NCBI GenBank assembly: GCA_964418325.1
Contig: CAYQLC010000002.1
Coordinates: 1 to 64,000, forward strand
Direction: 5' to 3'
Origin: IMCC26077 sp964418325
GTDB lineage: Bacteria; Actinomycetota; Actinomycetes; Nanopelagicales; Nanopelagicaceae
Length of the DNA: 64,000 bases
A program made the translations under genes and the position numbers. The notes beneath the pieces are model-generated. The model worked only from the letters and a program-made list of their open reading frames with translations. It made no database searches and was not told where the DNA came from. Shown piece by piece: positions 34,690 to 43,883 of this stretch (position 1 is the first letter of the stretch; the number at the start of each line of letters is the position of its first letter).

Positions 34690-34712
34690 ACTCGGCAGTC
34701 TAAGGTGTCACC
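34690..34712. promoter_or_regulatory. Overlapping divergent -10 boxes, trmI and RecB-like gene
   Basis: Only 23 bp separate the two start codons. The minus-strand box TAGACT (34702-34697) and the plus-strand box TAAGGT (34701-34706) share the dinucleotide TA at 34701-34702. Spacing to the start codons is seven and six bases. Both polymerases cannot occupy the site at once. Confidence 0.72.
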
Positions 34713-35525
34713 GTGAGTCAAGACAAAGCAGCCAGTGCAGAACCTAGCGTTGCAACGCTCTCACCTAGCCGGGCAAATGATTATCTCAATTGTCCGTTGC
34801 TCTATCGTTTTCGTACCATCGACAAGTTACCTGAACCACCGAGTGTCGATGCTATTCGGGGCACATTGGTGCATTCGGTTTTGGAGAAGTTATTTACCTT
34901 TCCGCGGTTGGAGCGAACAGCTGAACTAGCCCAATCCCAACTCCTTCCAACCTGGAGTGCGATGAAACTCGAGCGTCCAGATGTACAAGAGGTGCTCACT
35001 CAGATTAATGAAGATGAATTTATTCTCTCTGGAATGGCTCTTGTGCAGAGATATTTTGAATTAGAAAATCCCACAACTTTTGATCCGACAGAACTTGAAA
35101 CTCATGTGGAAGTCCCGCTCAACGAAAATCTGATGATTCACGGCTACATCGACCGATTAGATATAGCGCCAACTGGAGAGATCAGAATTGTTGATTACAA
35201 GACTGGCAAGGCCCCAGGCATAGGCTTTGAAGATAAATCTTTCTTTCAAATGAAATTCTATGCACTTATTTTGTGGAAAACTTTAGGTAGGGTGCCGAAG
35301 CGACTTCAAATGATTTTTTTAGGAGATGGAAAAGTTCTTTCACAGGATCCAACCGAAGAAGAGCTTATGCGAACCCAAACGAAGATCGAGAGAATTGCTG
35401 GAGATATTGAAAATTCTAAGAAGACCGGGAATTGGCCGACTAGAAAATCAAAACTTTGTGATTGGTGCGCCCATCAAAAAATTTGTCCTGAGTTTGGTGG
35501 TACTCCACCTACGTTACCGAGTTAG
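34713..35525 (+). CDS. RecB-family PD-(D/E)XK nuclease with Fe-S cluster
   Basis: The 270-residue protein resembles Cas4 and the AddB/RecB nuclease domain. LSPSRANDYLNCPLLYRF carries the first Cys, and IRGTLVHSVLEKLF the conserved His. The catalytic core is IRIVDYKTGKAPG. KLCDWCAHQKICPEFGG supplies three more Cys for a 4Fe-4S cluster. Mycobacterial Rv2119 holds the same position beside trmI. No cas1, cas2 or repeat array is nearby, so a repair role is more likely than CRISPR adaptation. GTG 34713 appears leaderless. Confidence 0.88.
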   Translation: MSQDKAASAEPSVATLSPSRANDYLNCPLLYRFRTIDKLPEPPSVDAIRGTLVHSVLEKLFTFPRLERTAELAQSQLLPTWSAMKLERPDVQEVLTQINEDEFILSGMALVQRYFELENPTTFDPTELETHVEVPLNENLMIHGYIDRLDIAPTGEIRIVDYKTGKAPGIGFEDKSFFQMKFYALILWKTLGRVPKRLQMIFLGDGKVLSQDPTEEELMRTQTKIERIAGDIENSKKTGNWPTRKSKLCDWCAHQKICPEFGGTPPTLPS

Positions 35526-35527
35526 TG

Positions 35528-36193
35528 TCATTTCGAACGAACCATTGACCAGAGCGATTCAACCGACTGGCCCTCAAGGGTGGAGATGATGACACTTCGC
35601 TCAGCCTGCTCTATTGAAGCAATGTGTGGCACTGCTACTACCCACGCGCCACTGCTCCTAGCCGCCATCACTCCCGTTGGTGAATCTTCCAGGATGAGAG
35701 AATTTTCGATATTCACTCGTAATTCCTTAGCAGCATCGAGATAGGGATCAGGGTGTGGCTTTCCCCGCAGAACATCGTCGGCAGAGATGGAAATATGGAA
35801 TGGGTGATGAGGTATCGATTGAAGCACGGCATCCACCAAACGACGTGGGCTTGCGGAGACGAGAGCGCTTGGCAATCGCAGATTGGTGATTTCTTCTAAT
35901 AAGAGAGGGATGCCTGGCATAACCGAGATATCTTGGAATTTTTTCGACATACGCTCAATGAGCTCCTCAGCAAACCACTGTGGCGACTCGCGATCGGCCG
36001 CTAGCGCCGACATATAGCGACCAACCTTTTCCATTGGACCGCCAAGACAATAGAGCTGATCTTCCTCTTCCCAGATGACTCCAAAATCTGCCATCAACTC
36101 TCGTTCTGTATCCAACCAATAGGGTTCGGTATCGACTAGCAGCCCATCCATGTCGAAAAAAATCGCTTCTGGTAGATCTTTCGTGTTGATCAT
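35528..36193 (-). CDS. HAD-superfamily hydrolase (phosphatase/phosphoglucomutase-like)
   Basis: Motif I is FFDMDGLLVDTEPYW, with nucleophile and acid Asp. SALVSASPRR is motif II, KPHPDPYLDAAKELRV carries the motif III Lys, and ILEDSPTGVMAARSSGAWVV is motif IV. This matches the beta-phosphoglucomutase-like subfamily that dephosphorylates small sugar phosphates. Its ATG overlaps the metH stop (ATGA), so it is the second gene of that operon. The substrate cannot be inferred. Confidence 0.88.
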   Translation of the reverse strand: MINTKDLPEAIFFDMDGLLVDTEPYWLDTERELMADFGVIWEEEDQLYCLGGPMEKVGRYMSALAADRESPQWFAEELIERMSKKFQDISVMPGIPLLLEEITNLRLPSALVSASPRRLVDAVLQSIPHHPFHISISADDVLRGKPHPDPYLDAAKELRVNIENSLILEDSPTGVMAARSSGAWVVAVPHIASIEQAERSVIISTLEGQSVESLWSMVRSK

Positions 36194-39100
36194 GTGGCGT
36201 TGAAATATTTGGCTTCTGGGTGATGGGCAATGATTGCTGATGTGGATTGCTCTGGGTGAAGTTGAAACTCTTCAGAGAGGTTCACTCCGATACGTTCTGG
36301 TTTGAGAAGTTCACAAAGCTGAACTTGCTGTTCTAAATCCGGACACGCTGGGTATCCGAACGAATATCGTGACCCCCGATAGCCTTGATCGAGTATTTCG
36401 CCAATTTCATTGCTATCTTCCACGCCAAAACCCAATTCACTGCGGATGCGGGCATGCCAGTACTCCGCGAGCGCCTCGGTTAGTTGCACAGATAATCCAT
36501 GCAGCTCGAGATATTCACGGAAATTGTTTTCGCCAAAGAGTTTCGCCGTTGCCCTACTTACAGACTCACCCATCGTGACGACATGAAAGGCAACCACATC
36601 GGTTTTCCCACTCTCTTTACTGGCATAGAAATCAGCCAGACAGAGACGTCGATCTCTGCGTTGTCGGGGGAAGGTAAAGCGCGTTATCTCACGACGTGCT
36701 GCTGGCTCTTCCGGGTCGAGAATCACCAGGTCATTTCCATCGCTGAAGCAAGGGAAATACCCGTATACAACCGCGGCTTCAATCCAGTTATTGACTTGAA
36801 TGTCATTAAGTAAGGCGCGCAGTCGAGGTCTTCCCTCGTTTTCAGCCATATCTGAGAAACTTTTCCCACCTTTAAGTCCCCATTGCCCTACAAAGAGCGC
36901 TCGCTCATCGAGCATGCTGACGTACTCTGCAAGCGGGATCCCTTTGATAACGCGCGAACCCCAAAACGGTGGCGTCGGAATAGAATTGTCATCAACAATC
37001 TCACTTCGTCGGGTATCTATTTCCAGAACCTCATCGATGGCTCCGGTTTGTTTAGTTCGACGTTTGCGTAGTTCCGGCAGAGTTGCTCCTGGCTCCCCTC
37101 GCTTGATGGCCATCAACCTATCCATTAACTCCAGCCCTTCAAAGGCATCCTTGGCATACCGAACGGTTCCGGCGAAATTATCAGCAAGATCTTGTTCGAC
37201 GAAAGCCCGAGTCAGCGCTGCGCCACCCAGAATTACCGGCCATCGCGAGGCTAATCCTCGACCAGTAATCTCCTCAAGATTTTCTTTCATGATGACCGTG
37301 GACTTCACTAATAGTCCACTCATGCCAATAACGTCCACATTTTCTTTTTCAGCTTCTTCGATAATGGTGTTGATAGTTTGCTTGATTCCAATGTTATGCA
37401 CGCTATATCCATTATTGGAGAGAATTATGTCCACAAGGTTCTTTCCAATATCGTGAACATCGCCCTTGACTGTAGCAAGCAGAATCTTTCCTCTTCCCGA
37501 GGAGTCAACCTTCTCCATCTTGGGTTCGAGATACGCAACGGCCTTCTTCATGACTTCAGCGCTTTGCAGCACGAAAGGCAATTGCATTTCCCCTTTACCG
37601 AAGAGCTCACCTACTGTTTTCATGCCATCGAGAAGTAAATTGTTGATGATCTCTAGGGGCGCTAATCCCCCTTGAACTGCCGCTTCTAGATCCTCTTCCA
37701 GACCGTTTCGCTCACCATCGATAATTCTTTGCTTTAATCGATCATGAAGAGGCATTGCCGCTAACTGTTCTGCGCGAGAATTTCGTGATGCAGAAACCTC
37801 TGCACCCTCGAAATGGGCGAGAAATTCCGAAAGTGGATCGTAGATGACATTACCTGTGGTCGAATCGAACTTTCGACGATCATAGATGAGATCTAGAGCT
37901 AGCTCACGAGATTTTTCATCTATTCTTGCTATAGGGGTAATTTTTGAAGGATGAATGATTGCCGATGTTAAACCAACATTCACCGCCTCATGCAGGAAGA
38001 CTGAATTAAGCACTATTCGCGCCGCTGGGTTCAAACCAAACGAGACATTACTGACGCCCAGGACTGTTTGAACATCTGGATAAAGTTCTCGAATCCTTCG
38101 AATGGCGTCAAGAGTTTCTACGCCATCTTTTCTCGTCTCTTCCTGTCCTGTAGCTATCGGGAAAGTTAAGGCGTCAATCAAAATATCCGAGGTTCGCAGG
38201 CCCCAATTTCCGACAAGATCGTCGATTAAGCGTGAGGCAATCTTTACCTTCCAGTCAGAAGTTCGTGCTTGTCCCTCTTCGTCGATTGTCAGCGCAACCA
38301 CTGCAGCGCCATGTTCTTTAACCAAAGGCATGATCCGTGCAAAGCGGGACTCGGGTCCATCACCATCCTCGTAGTTGACGGAGTTGATAACTGCGCGGCC
38401 GCCAATCCTCTCCAATCCAGCCTGAAGCACAGCTGGTTCAGTTGAATCTAGGACGATTGGCAGCGTGGAGCTTGTCGCAAAGAGTTCTGCAAGAGTCGAC
38501 ATATCCCGCACGCCATCGCGACCCACATAATCGACACAGAGGTCGAGCATGTGCGCTCCTTCGCGAATTTGCTCTTTGCCAATTTCAAGACACTCTTGCC
38601 AATTTTGTTCCAAAAGCGCATCGCGAAATGCTTTCGAGCCGTTTGCATTGGTCCGTTCACCTATGGCCATGTAGGTGTTCTGTTGTCGGAAGGAAGCGTG
38701 CTGATATAAGGAAGAAGCGCCAGCATCGTAGGTGAAAGGACGCGGTTTGTTCGGGCTAACTTGATTCTGCAATCGACCTGGTTTAAAAACTTTAACCACT
38801 TCTGCCAAGTGTTCCGGGGTGGTTCCGCAACATCCACCGATGATGTTTAATCCATACTCCGAGACGAATGTTTCTAAACTTTTTGCGAGCTCGTTCGGTG
38901 TGAGAGGGTAATAAGCACCACCATCTTGCAATATTGGAAGACCCGCGTTCGGCATGCATGAGAGCATTACTTGCGAGGATTTGGACAGCTGTCGCAGATG
39001 CTCACTCATCTCTGCTGGCCCAGTCGCGCAATTTAGCCCAATGACATCGATGCCTAGCGGTTCGAGCGCGGTCAAAGCAGCTCCAATTTCGCTGCCGAGC

Positions 39101-39690
39101 AACATTGTTCCCGTAGTTTCGACCGTTACCTGGGCAATGAGAAGTAGGTCCTTAGCCGAAGAATCAAGGGCCCTTCGACAACCATTTATTGCTGCTTTGG
39201 TTTGCAAGAGGTCTTGCGACGTTTCTACAAGTAACGCATCTGCGCCACCATCAATTAATCCTCGGGCACATTCCTCATAGGCATCCCGCAACTTCGCATA
39301 CGGGGCATGGCCGAGCGTTGGTAATTTAGTTCCCGGTCCGATCGAACCAAAAACCCATTTTTTTTCTTCGCTCGAGAATTCATCAGAAACCTCCCGTGCC
39401 AATTTGGCGCCGGCGAAGGCCAATTCATAGATTCGATCTTCTATTCCGTACTCTGCAAGATTCCCGAAATTCGCTCCAAAGGTATTGGTTTCTACCCCGT
39501 CGACTCCCACTTCGAGGTATGCGCGATGGACCTGTTTGACTATCTCAGGACGGCTGATATTGAGAATCTCATTACACCCCTCATGGCCTTGGTAATCATC
39601 GAGGGTGGGGTTCTGGGCTTGAAGCATCGTCCCCATTGCGCCATCGACGATGACCACCCGTTCTCTGAGGGTTTCGCGAAGGCTTTTCAT
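36190..39690 (-). CDS. metH: Cobalamin-dependent methionine synthase
   Basis: All four modules are present in 1166 residues. The homocysteine domain (1-310) has GLNCATGPAEM and IIGGCCGTTPEHL for zinc. The pterin domain (about 335-610) has YMAIGERTNANGSKAF. The cobalamin domain (about 630-850) has VKGDVHDIGKNLVDIIL, where His ligates cobalt. The C-terminal SAM-dependent reactivation domain (about 890-1166) has RYSFGYPACPDLEQQ. It makes methionine from homocysteine and methyltetrahydrofolate, so the cell needs B12. TACCCT lies seven bases before the ATG, leaving no room for a riboswitch leader. Confidence 0.96.
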   Translation of the reverse strand: MKSLRETLRERVVIVDGAMGTMLQAQNPTLDDYQGHEGCNEILNISRPEIVKQVHRAYLEVGVDGVETNTFGANFGNLAEYGIEDRIYELAFAGAKLAREVSDEFSSEEKKWVFGSIGPGTKLPTLGHAPYAKLRDAYEECARGLIDGGADALLVETSQDLLQTKAAINGCRRALDSSAKDLLLIAQVTVETTGTMLLGSEIGAALTALEPLGIDVIGLNCATGPAEMSEHLRQLSKSSQVMLSCMPNAGLPILQDGGAYYPLTPNELAKSLETFVSEYGLNIIGGCCGTTPEHLAEVVKVFKPGRLQNQVSPNKPRPFTYDAGASSLYQHASFRQQNTYMAIGERTNANGSKAFRDALLEQNWQECLEIGKEQIREGAHMLDLCVDYVGRDGVRDMSTLAELFATSSTLPIVLDSTEPAVLQAGLERIGGRAVINSVNYEDGDGPESRFARIMPLVKEHGAAVVALTIDEEGQARTSDWKVKIASRLIDDLVGNWGLRTSDILIDALTFPIATGQEETRKDGVETLDAIRRIRELYPDVQTVLGVSNVSFGLNPAARIVLNSVFLHEAVNVGLTSAIIHPSKITPIARIDEKSRELALDLIYDRRKFDSTTGNVIYDPLSEFLAHFEGAEVSASRNSRAEQLAAMPLHDRLKQRIIDGERNGLEEDLEAAVQGGLAPLEIINNLLLDGMKTVGELFGKGEMQLPFVLQSAEVMKKAVAYLEPKMEKVDSSGRGKILLATVKGDVHDIGKNLVDIILSNNGYSVHNIGIKQTINTIIEEAEKENVDVIGMSGLLVKSTVIMKENLEEITGRGLASRWPVILGGAALTRAFVEQDLADNFAGTVRYAKDAFEGLELMDRLMAIKRGEPGATLPELRKRRTKQTGAIDEVLEIDTRRSEIVDDNSIPTPPFWGSRVIKGIPLAEYVSMLDERALFVGQWGLKGGKSFSDMAENEGRPRLRALLNDIQVNNWIEAAVVYGYFPCFSDGNDLVILDPEEPAARREITRFTFPRQRRDRRLCLADFYASKESGKTDVVAFHVVTMGESVSRATAKLFGENNFREYLELHGLSVQLTEALAEYWHARIRSELGFGVEDSNEIGEILDQGYRGSRYSFGYPACPDLEQQVQLCELLKPERIGVNLSEEFQLHPEQSTSAIIAHHPEAKYFNAT

Positions 39691-39722
39691 TGGAGTAAGG
39701 GTACCTGCTCTACTGTATGGCT
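39691..39722. promoter_or_regulatory. Divergent leaderless promoters, metH and PAC2 gene
   Basis: TACCCT (39703-39698, minus) is seven bases from the metH ATG. TACTGT (39711-39716, plus) is six bases from ATG 39723, which is the second of two in-frame ATG codons (39717 and 39723). The spacing supports the second. The two -10 boxes are seven bases apart. Confidence 0.68.
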
Positions 39723-40571
39723 ATGGAGATCTACTCCCTACCCTCGCTACGTGACCCAATTCTCATCGCAGCGTTTCAGGGGTGGAATGATGCAGGCGAA
39801 GCGGCATCGAAGGCCGTTGAGCATCTAATGTCGTTATGGCCATCGCAGTTGATCGCAGAGGTTGAATCCGAAGAGTTTTACGATTATCAAGTAAATCGCC
39901 CGCAGATCTTCCTTGATGAGGAGGGTGAACGGGAACTTTCTTGGCCGACCACAACCATTCATGCCTTAAGCGTTGCCGAGTATGACCGAGACTTTTTAAT
40001 TGTGACGGGGGTTGAGCCCTCGATGCGATGGCGGACCTTCGTTGGTGAAATTCTCTCTTTAGGCGAGGATTTGAATATTTCCATGGTGATCTCTCTTGGC
40101 TCGCTTCTTGCCGATGTTCCGCACACTCGTCCTATCCCAGTAACTCTCTCGGCCGCTAACACAGCGTTAGCTAAAAAATTTGAGGTGGAGATGAGTCGAT
40201 ATGAGGGGCCTACCGGCATCCTTGGTGCGATTCAAGATGGATGCAATTCACGGGACATCGATTCGGTATCCCTTTGGGCAGCAATTCCCCACTATGTGTC
40301 GGCGCCGCCCTGTCCCAAGGCGACTCTTGCATTGCTCAATCATCTTGAAGATTTATTGCAGATCAATATTCCAGAGGGTGAACTTCCCGATGATGCACGA
40401 GCATGGGAGATTGGCGCTACCCAGATAACTCAAGAAGATAGCGAGATTTCCGAATATGTGCAGTCTCTTGAGGAATCTAAAGATGCTGCTGAACTCCCCG
40501 AAGCTTCTGGTGAATCAATTGCTCGTGAGTTCGAACGTTATCTAAGGCATCGAGGCGAAGAGAAGAGCTAA
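39723..40571 (+). CDS. PAC2 family protein (Rv2125 type)
   Basis: PAC2 proteins resemble a eukaryotic proteasome assembly chaperone. The sequence has LIAAFQGWNDAGEAASKAVEHL near the start, VTGVEPSMRWRTFVGEI and the conserved GPTGILGAIQ, and WAAIPHYVSAPPCPKATLAL in the middle, with an acidic C-terminal tail. From ATG 39723 it has 282 residues. It is common in actinobacteria near trmI and mshC. Here it persists although no proteasome genes are seen in this window, which argues against an obligatory proteasome role. Biochemical function is unknown. Confidence 0.88.
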   Translation: MEIYSLPSLRDPILIAAFQGWNDAGEAASKAVEHLMSLWPSQLIAEVESEEFYDYQVNRPQIFLDEEGERELSWPTTTIHALSVAEYDRDFLIVTGVEPSMRWRTFVGEILSLGEDLNISMVISLGSLLADVPHTRPIPVTLSAANTALAKKFEVEMSRYEGPTGILGAIQDGCNSRDIDSVSLWAAIPHYVSAPPCPKATLALLNHLEDLLQINIPEGELPDDARAWEIGATQITQEDSEISEYVQSLEESKDAAELPEASGESIAREFERYLRHRGEEKS

Positions 40572-40606
40572 AGGTTTTACGAACGAAGGCGTTCAATTCC
40601 TCCCAA

Positions 40607-41845
40607 TTACAAAGCGATGCCTAATACCGCGTCGAGGTACCTAGAGAGTTGACCAATCTCTGCAACAGAATCCGAGGTATGTGCGGTAGACATCGACTCA
40701 ATTCGACTAATAGCCCAACGATCGATTATCGCAAGCGCTTCAGGTGTATCAAGATCGTTACCAAGCGCGTTTGAAATGGCACCGATAGTTCCTTGAACAT
40801 CTCCACCATATGGACTCGAGAATGCCTCACGCCATGTATTAACTCTGGTAACAGTCTGGTCGAGAAGTCTGTCATTCCACTCTCGGTCACTTCGGTAATG
40901 TCCTGAGAGCAGGGCTATCCGTATGAAAAGGGGATCTATGCCTTCCTGTCGCATTCTTGATACAAATTTTAGATTTCCTCGAGATTTACTCATCTTCTCG
41001 CCGTCCAACCCAATCATTCCCGTGTGCACAAAGCGGCGCGCAAAATCCACGCCGGTGAGCACTCTTCCCTCGGCCGCACACATCGAGTGGTGGGGAAAAT
41101 GAAGGTCGCTACCGCCACCCTGAATAGAAATGGGAGCCGCAAGATATTTGAGGGCTATTGCAGTGCACTCAATATGCCAACCAGGTCGCCCTGGCCCATA
41201 TGGGGAGGACCAACTTGGTTCCCCATCTCGTTCTCCGCGCCAGATAAGACAATCAAGGCGATTGCGTTTACCTGGCCGGTCGGGATCTCCACCTCGTTCG
41301 GCAAAAATCGAAATCTGCTCCGCGGTCGTTAACGTGGAATAGGTTGAAAACTTTTCATCTGCAGTGATGTCGAAATACAAGTCGCTATCAAGTTCGTAAA
41401 CAGCGCCCTGCTCTTTAAGTTTGGCAATTGCTTCAATGACCCATGGAATGGTTTCGACCGCGCCCATGTAATGATCGGGAGGTAAAACCCTGAGCGCAGT
41501 CATATCATCGCGAAAAAGTTCGATCTGCGAATACGCTAAATGCTCCCACGAAATTTGATCGCGCTGAGCACGTTCTAAAAGTGGATCATCAACATCGGTA
41601 ATGTTTTGGATATAGGTAACTTTTTTTCCGATAAACCTTAAATACCTGTTGATAACATCGAAAGTTAGATAAGTAGCTGCATGGCCAAGATGGGTAGCGT
41701 CATATGGCGTGATACCGCAGACATACATCGAGACTTCGTTTTCATCGACAATTTCTTTTTGAGTAGTAAGCACGTTGTGCAGCTTTAAAGGAGGGGCAGG
41801 GTATTCCGGTAGTGGCGGAATGTATGTCGCTGCCCAAGCTTTCAC
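40607..41845 (-). CDS. mshC: Mycothiol biosynthesis cysteine ligase MshC
   Basis: MshC joins cysteine to glucosaminyl-inositol in mycothiol synthesis. The class I synthetase fold shows the HIGH-type motif in CGITPYDATHLGHAATY and the KMSKS motif in GEKMSKSRGNLKFVS. Zinc ligands occur around the first Cys and the GWHIECTAIALKYL segment. The length (412) and absence of a cysteinyl-tRNA anticodon domain separate it from CysS. It marks an actinobacterial genome that makes mycothiol. TAGACT lies six bases before GTG 41845, so it appears leaderless. Confidence 0.93.
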   Translation of the reverse strand: MKAWAATYIPPLPEYPAPPLKLHNVLTTQKEIVDENEVSMYVCGITPYDATHLGHAATYLTFDVINRYLRFIGKKVTYIQNITDVDDPLLERAQRDQISWEHLAYSQIELFRDDMTALRVLPPDHYMGAVETIPWVIEAIAKLKEQGAVYELDSDLYFDITADEKFSTYSTLTTAEQISIFAERGGDPDRPGKRNRLDCLIWRGERDGEPSWSSPYGPGRPGWHIECTAIALKYLAAPISIQGGGSDLHFPHHSMCAAEGRVLTGVDFARRFVHTGMIGLDGEKMSKSRGNLKFVSRMRQEGIDPLFIRIALLSGHYRSDREWNDRLLDQTVTRVNTWREAFSSPYGGDVQGTIGAISNALGNDLDTPEALAIIDRWAISRIESMSTAHTSDSVAEIGQLSRYLDAVLGIAL

Positions 41846-41888
41846 GAGCGCAGTCTATCGGTACTCACTCCCCCGATCTTGTGAATCA

Positions 41889-42593
41889 CTAAATGGGCGG
41901 CCACGGCACTGCTGGCCAATCTTCTGGTGGATCTGGAAAGACTCCTTCATCTAGTAAACGTTTGGCTCGAAAAATAGTTGCTTGCAACTCTGCTTCAGTG
42001 AGAAATCCATCGACTTTTTCGGAGAAACGGTCGAACTCTGCCAAGATTTGATTTAGCTGCATGATCTCTGACTCATTGAAGGATTGACCCATCCACTGCC
42101 AGAGGACCGTTCGTAGTTTATCCTCAGCGTGAAAACAGACTCCATGGTCACAGCCAAATAGACGACCATCAACAGCTGGTAGCAGATGTCCGATTTTTCG
42201 ATCAGTGTTATTCACTAAGGCATCAAACAAAGTAAAACTGCGCAGGCGCTCATCGCTGGATTGCGCCAGCTCGATGATGTCCACCGTTTCATCCACTTCT
42301 ATCCACTCTTGAACAGCACCCAATCCATAGGGTCCCTCTCGGAGCATGGTGTAAGGCACTATTCCGAAACCAGCAAATTCGCTAAATACAAAGGAGGCAA
42401 CTTCCCGTCCAGCTAGCGTTCCATCGGGAAAGTCCCAGAGGGGACGCTCTCCAGCTATCGGCTTATAAATGACATTGACCTTCGTTTGCTCTACTTGCGC
42501 GTAGCCAAATAACGTGGCATTCGAAGCATCGATCAACCTTCCAGTAACCGAGATCTCTCCGGCAGCGATTACCTCCCTAACGTCGATAGCCAT
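41889..42593 (-). CDS. SCO1664 family protein with PI3/4-kinase-like fold
   Basis: This 234-residue protein belongs to the actinobacterial SCO1664 family. It shows lipid/protein-kinase-like motifs: VNVIYKPIAGERPLWDFP for the nucleotide Lys, FDALVNNTDRKIGHLL as a catalytic loop, and LFGCDHGVCFH in place of DFG. ATG 42593 overlaps the DUF3090 gene by 17 bases, and an upstream extension would be unlike the family. The group SCO1664, DUF3090 and phosphoglycerate mutase-like gene beside mshC is conserved, suggesting a shared pathway. The substrate is unknown. Confidence 0.87.
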   Translation of the reverse strand: MAIDVREVIAAGEISVTGRLIDASNATLFGYAQVEQTKVNVIYKPIAGERPLWDFPDGTLAGREVASFVFSEFAGFGIVPYTMLREGPYGLGAVQEWIEVDETVDIIELAQSSDERLRSFTLFDALVNNTDRKIGHLLPAVDGRLFGCDHGVCFHAEDKLRTVLWQWMGQSFNESEIMQLNQILAEFDRFSEKVDGFLTEAELQATIFRAKRLLDEGVFPDPPEDWPAVPWPPI

Positions 42594-43101
42594 TAGCCCT
42601 CGGGCAAAGGTGCGCATTGGGATCCAAGGGAGCGCCACAGAAGGGACATGGGGGTCTGCCAGCGCTAATGAGTGCGAACGAGTCCACTGCAAAGGTAAGG
42701 GCACTTTCCACACTGATAGTTACTCGAAGTAATGGTGGTCCATCGTTCAGATCCTCGATGATTTCACTCTCTTCTCCACCTTGAGCTTCAATAATCAATT
42801 GTTGAGTGGAAGGGTTCCAGGTCAACGAAAGGGCCGACACTCGAAATTCTTCTGAAAAGGGAGTGGAGAGCGTTGGAAGCGCTCGAGCTCCTCGTCGAAA
42901 ATCTTGCGCCTTTCCGAATTTAATTTCTTTGAGAATGCCGACTATTCGCTCTGCTAGAACTGCCAACTGACTCTTTTCAAGTGCGACGGCAACATTGCGC
43001 CGACCGTCTGTTGCCTGCAGATAGAAGGTGCGTTCCCCAGGAAGGCCAACAGTTCCGGAAATGAATTTCTCCGGAAAATTAAAATCAAAAATCTCACGCA
43101 T
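42577..43101 (-). CDS. DUF3090 family protein
   Basis: The 174-residue protein begins MREIFDFNFPEKFISGTVG and continues PGERTFYLQATDGRRNVA, the hallmark of DUF3090. The C terminus has a paired CxxC-like cluster (PPCPFCGAPLDPNAHLCPRANG), probably a zinc ribbon. ATG 43101 overlaps the phosphoglycerate mutase-like gene by eight bases and the SCO1664 gene overlaps its end, so all three are translationally coupled. The function is unknown; the zinc ribbon suggests binding to protein or nucleic acid. Confidence 0.87.
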   Translation of the reverse strand: MREIFDFNFPEKFISGTVGLPGERTFYLQATDGRRNVAVALEKSQLAVLAERIVGILKEIKFGKAQDFRRGARALPTLSTPFSEEFRVSALSLTWNPSTQQLIIEAQGGEESEIIEDLNDGPPLLRVTISVESALTFAVDSFALISAGRPPCPFCGAPLDPNAHLCPRANGYRR

Positions 43102-43789
43102 GAGTCGCTCGCGTTTTACTTGCAGGATCGCGAACTTCACCTCCCAAACTTGATGAAAAGAGTTGTTCGAGATTTTTCGACAATGGTTCATGGGATCTGT
43201 TGAATTGCAGCAATTTGGAATTGTCTCCAGAGATTTGCGCAATAGATAGAGATGCTGGCTCTACTACAAGTGATTGAAAATTCTTAAAATCAATTTTTAA
43301 GATATTAGCAATCAAGAATTTAATGATGTCCCCGTGGCTTACGATGATGAAATTGCTAGTTTCATCGGAGATTTCACGAAGCGAGAGATAAAAAGAGCGC
43401 ACCCGTTCCCAAACATCCGCAAATCTCTCACCTTGCGGAAAGCGCACTAACTCGGGATTATGTTGCACATCTTTCCAGAGCGGCTCAAGGGAAAGCTCCG
43501 ATAATTTACGTCCGCTCCATATCCCGTAATCTGGTTCGATAATCCGAGGTTCACTTTGCACGGGCACCCCAGTGCCATGGCGAGATAACCAGGGTGAAAT
43601 GGTCTCAAGACATCGCTGCAGCGGACTGACAAACACCTTCGCTATTGGTAAGTGGCCAAGGGTTTGAGCTAACTCTTTACTCTGCTGGATTCCGGTGGAA
43701 TCCAGTGTGACGCCAGGAGTTTGACCGGCTAAAACCCCCTCTGCATTGGCGACGCTACGCGCGTGGCGAATGAGAATTACCGTGCTCAA
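43094..43789 (-). CDS. Histidine phosphatase family protein (PGM-like, Rv2135c type)
   Basis: The catalytic RHG-type motif is ILIRHARSVANAEGVL, with the nucleophile His. Other active-site residues occur in VFVSPLQRCLETISPW, EPDYGIWSGRKLSEL and IIVSHGDIIKFLIANIL. The start is TTG 43789 after a strong AGGAGGA. It is the first gene of the trio with DUF3090 and SCO1664. Mycobacterial relatives are acid phosphatases rather than glycolytic mutases, so phosphatase is the safer name. Confidence 0.88.
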   Translation of the reverse strand: MSTVILIRHARSVANAEGVLAGQTPGVTLDSTGIQQSKELAQTLGHLPIAKVFVSPLQRCLETISPWLSRHGTGVPVQSEPRIIEPDYGIWSGRKLSELSLEPLWKDVQHNPELVRFPQGERFADVWERVRSFYLSLREISDETSNFIIVSHGDIIKFLIANILKIDFKNFQSLVVEPASLSIAQISGDNSKLLQFNRSHEPLSKNLEQLFSSSLGGEVRDPASKTRATHA

Positions 43790-43883
43790 AGCGCTCCTCC
43801 TGGATACTCTCTACTAGCCCACAAGAAACTTTCCCCAGTGGTTGCATGGTCAGAGTAGCGAAGTTAGCGAGGAAGTGCAGTCG

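Noticed and set aside
34713..35525. Cas4-like nuclease suggesting a CRISPR-Cas system
   Set aside because: No cas1, cas2, effector or repeat array is present, and the gene sits beside trmI as in mycobacteria, so it is a housekeeping RecB-like nuclease.
36800..37456. 218-codon plus-strand open frame opposite metH
   Set aside because: It lies wholly within the well-supported metH gene and is Ser-rich with no domain.
39691..39722. Cobalamin riboswitch in front of metH
   Set aside because: Only 32 bases separate metH from the divergent PAC2 gene, and the promoter box is seven bases before the ATG.
40607..41845. Cysteinyl-tRNA synthetase
   Set aside because: The protein has the MshC form of the HIGH region and lacks the anticodon-binding C-terminal domain.
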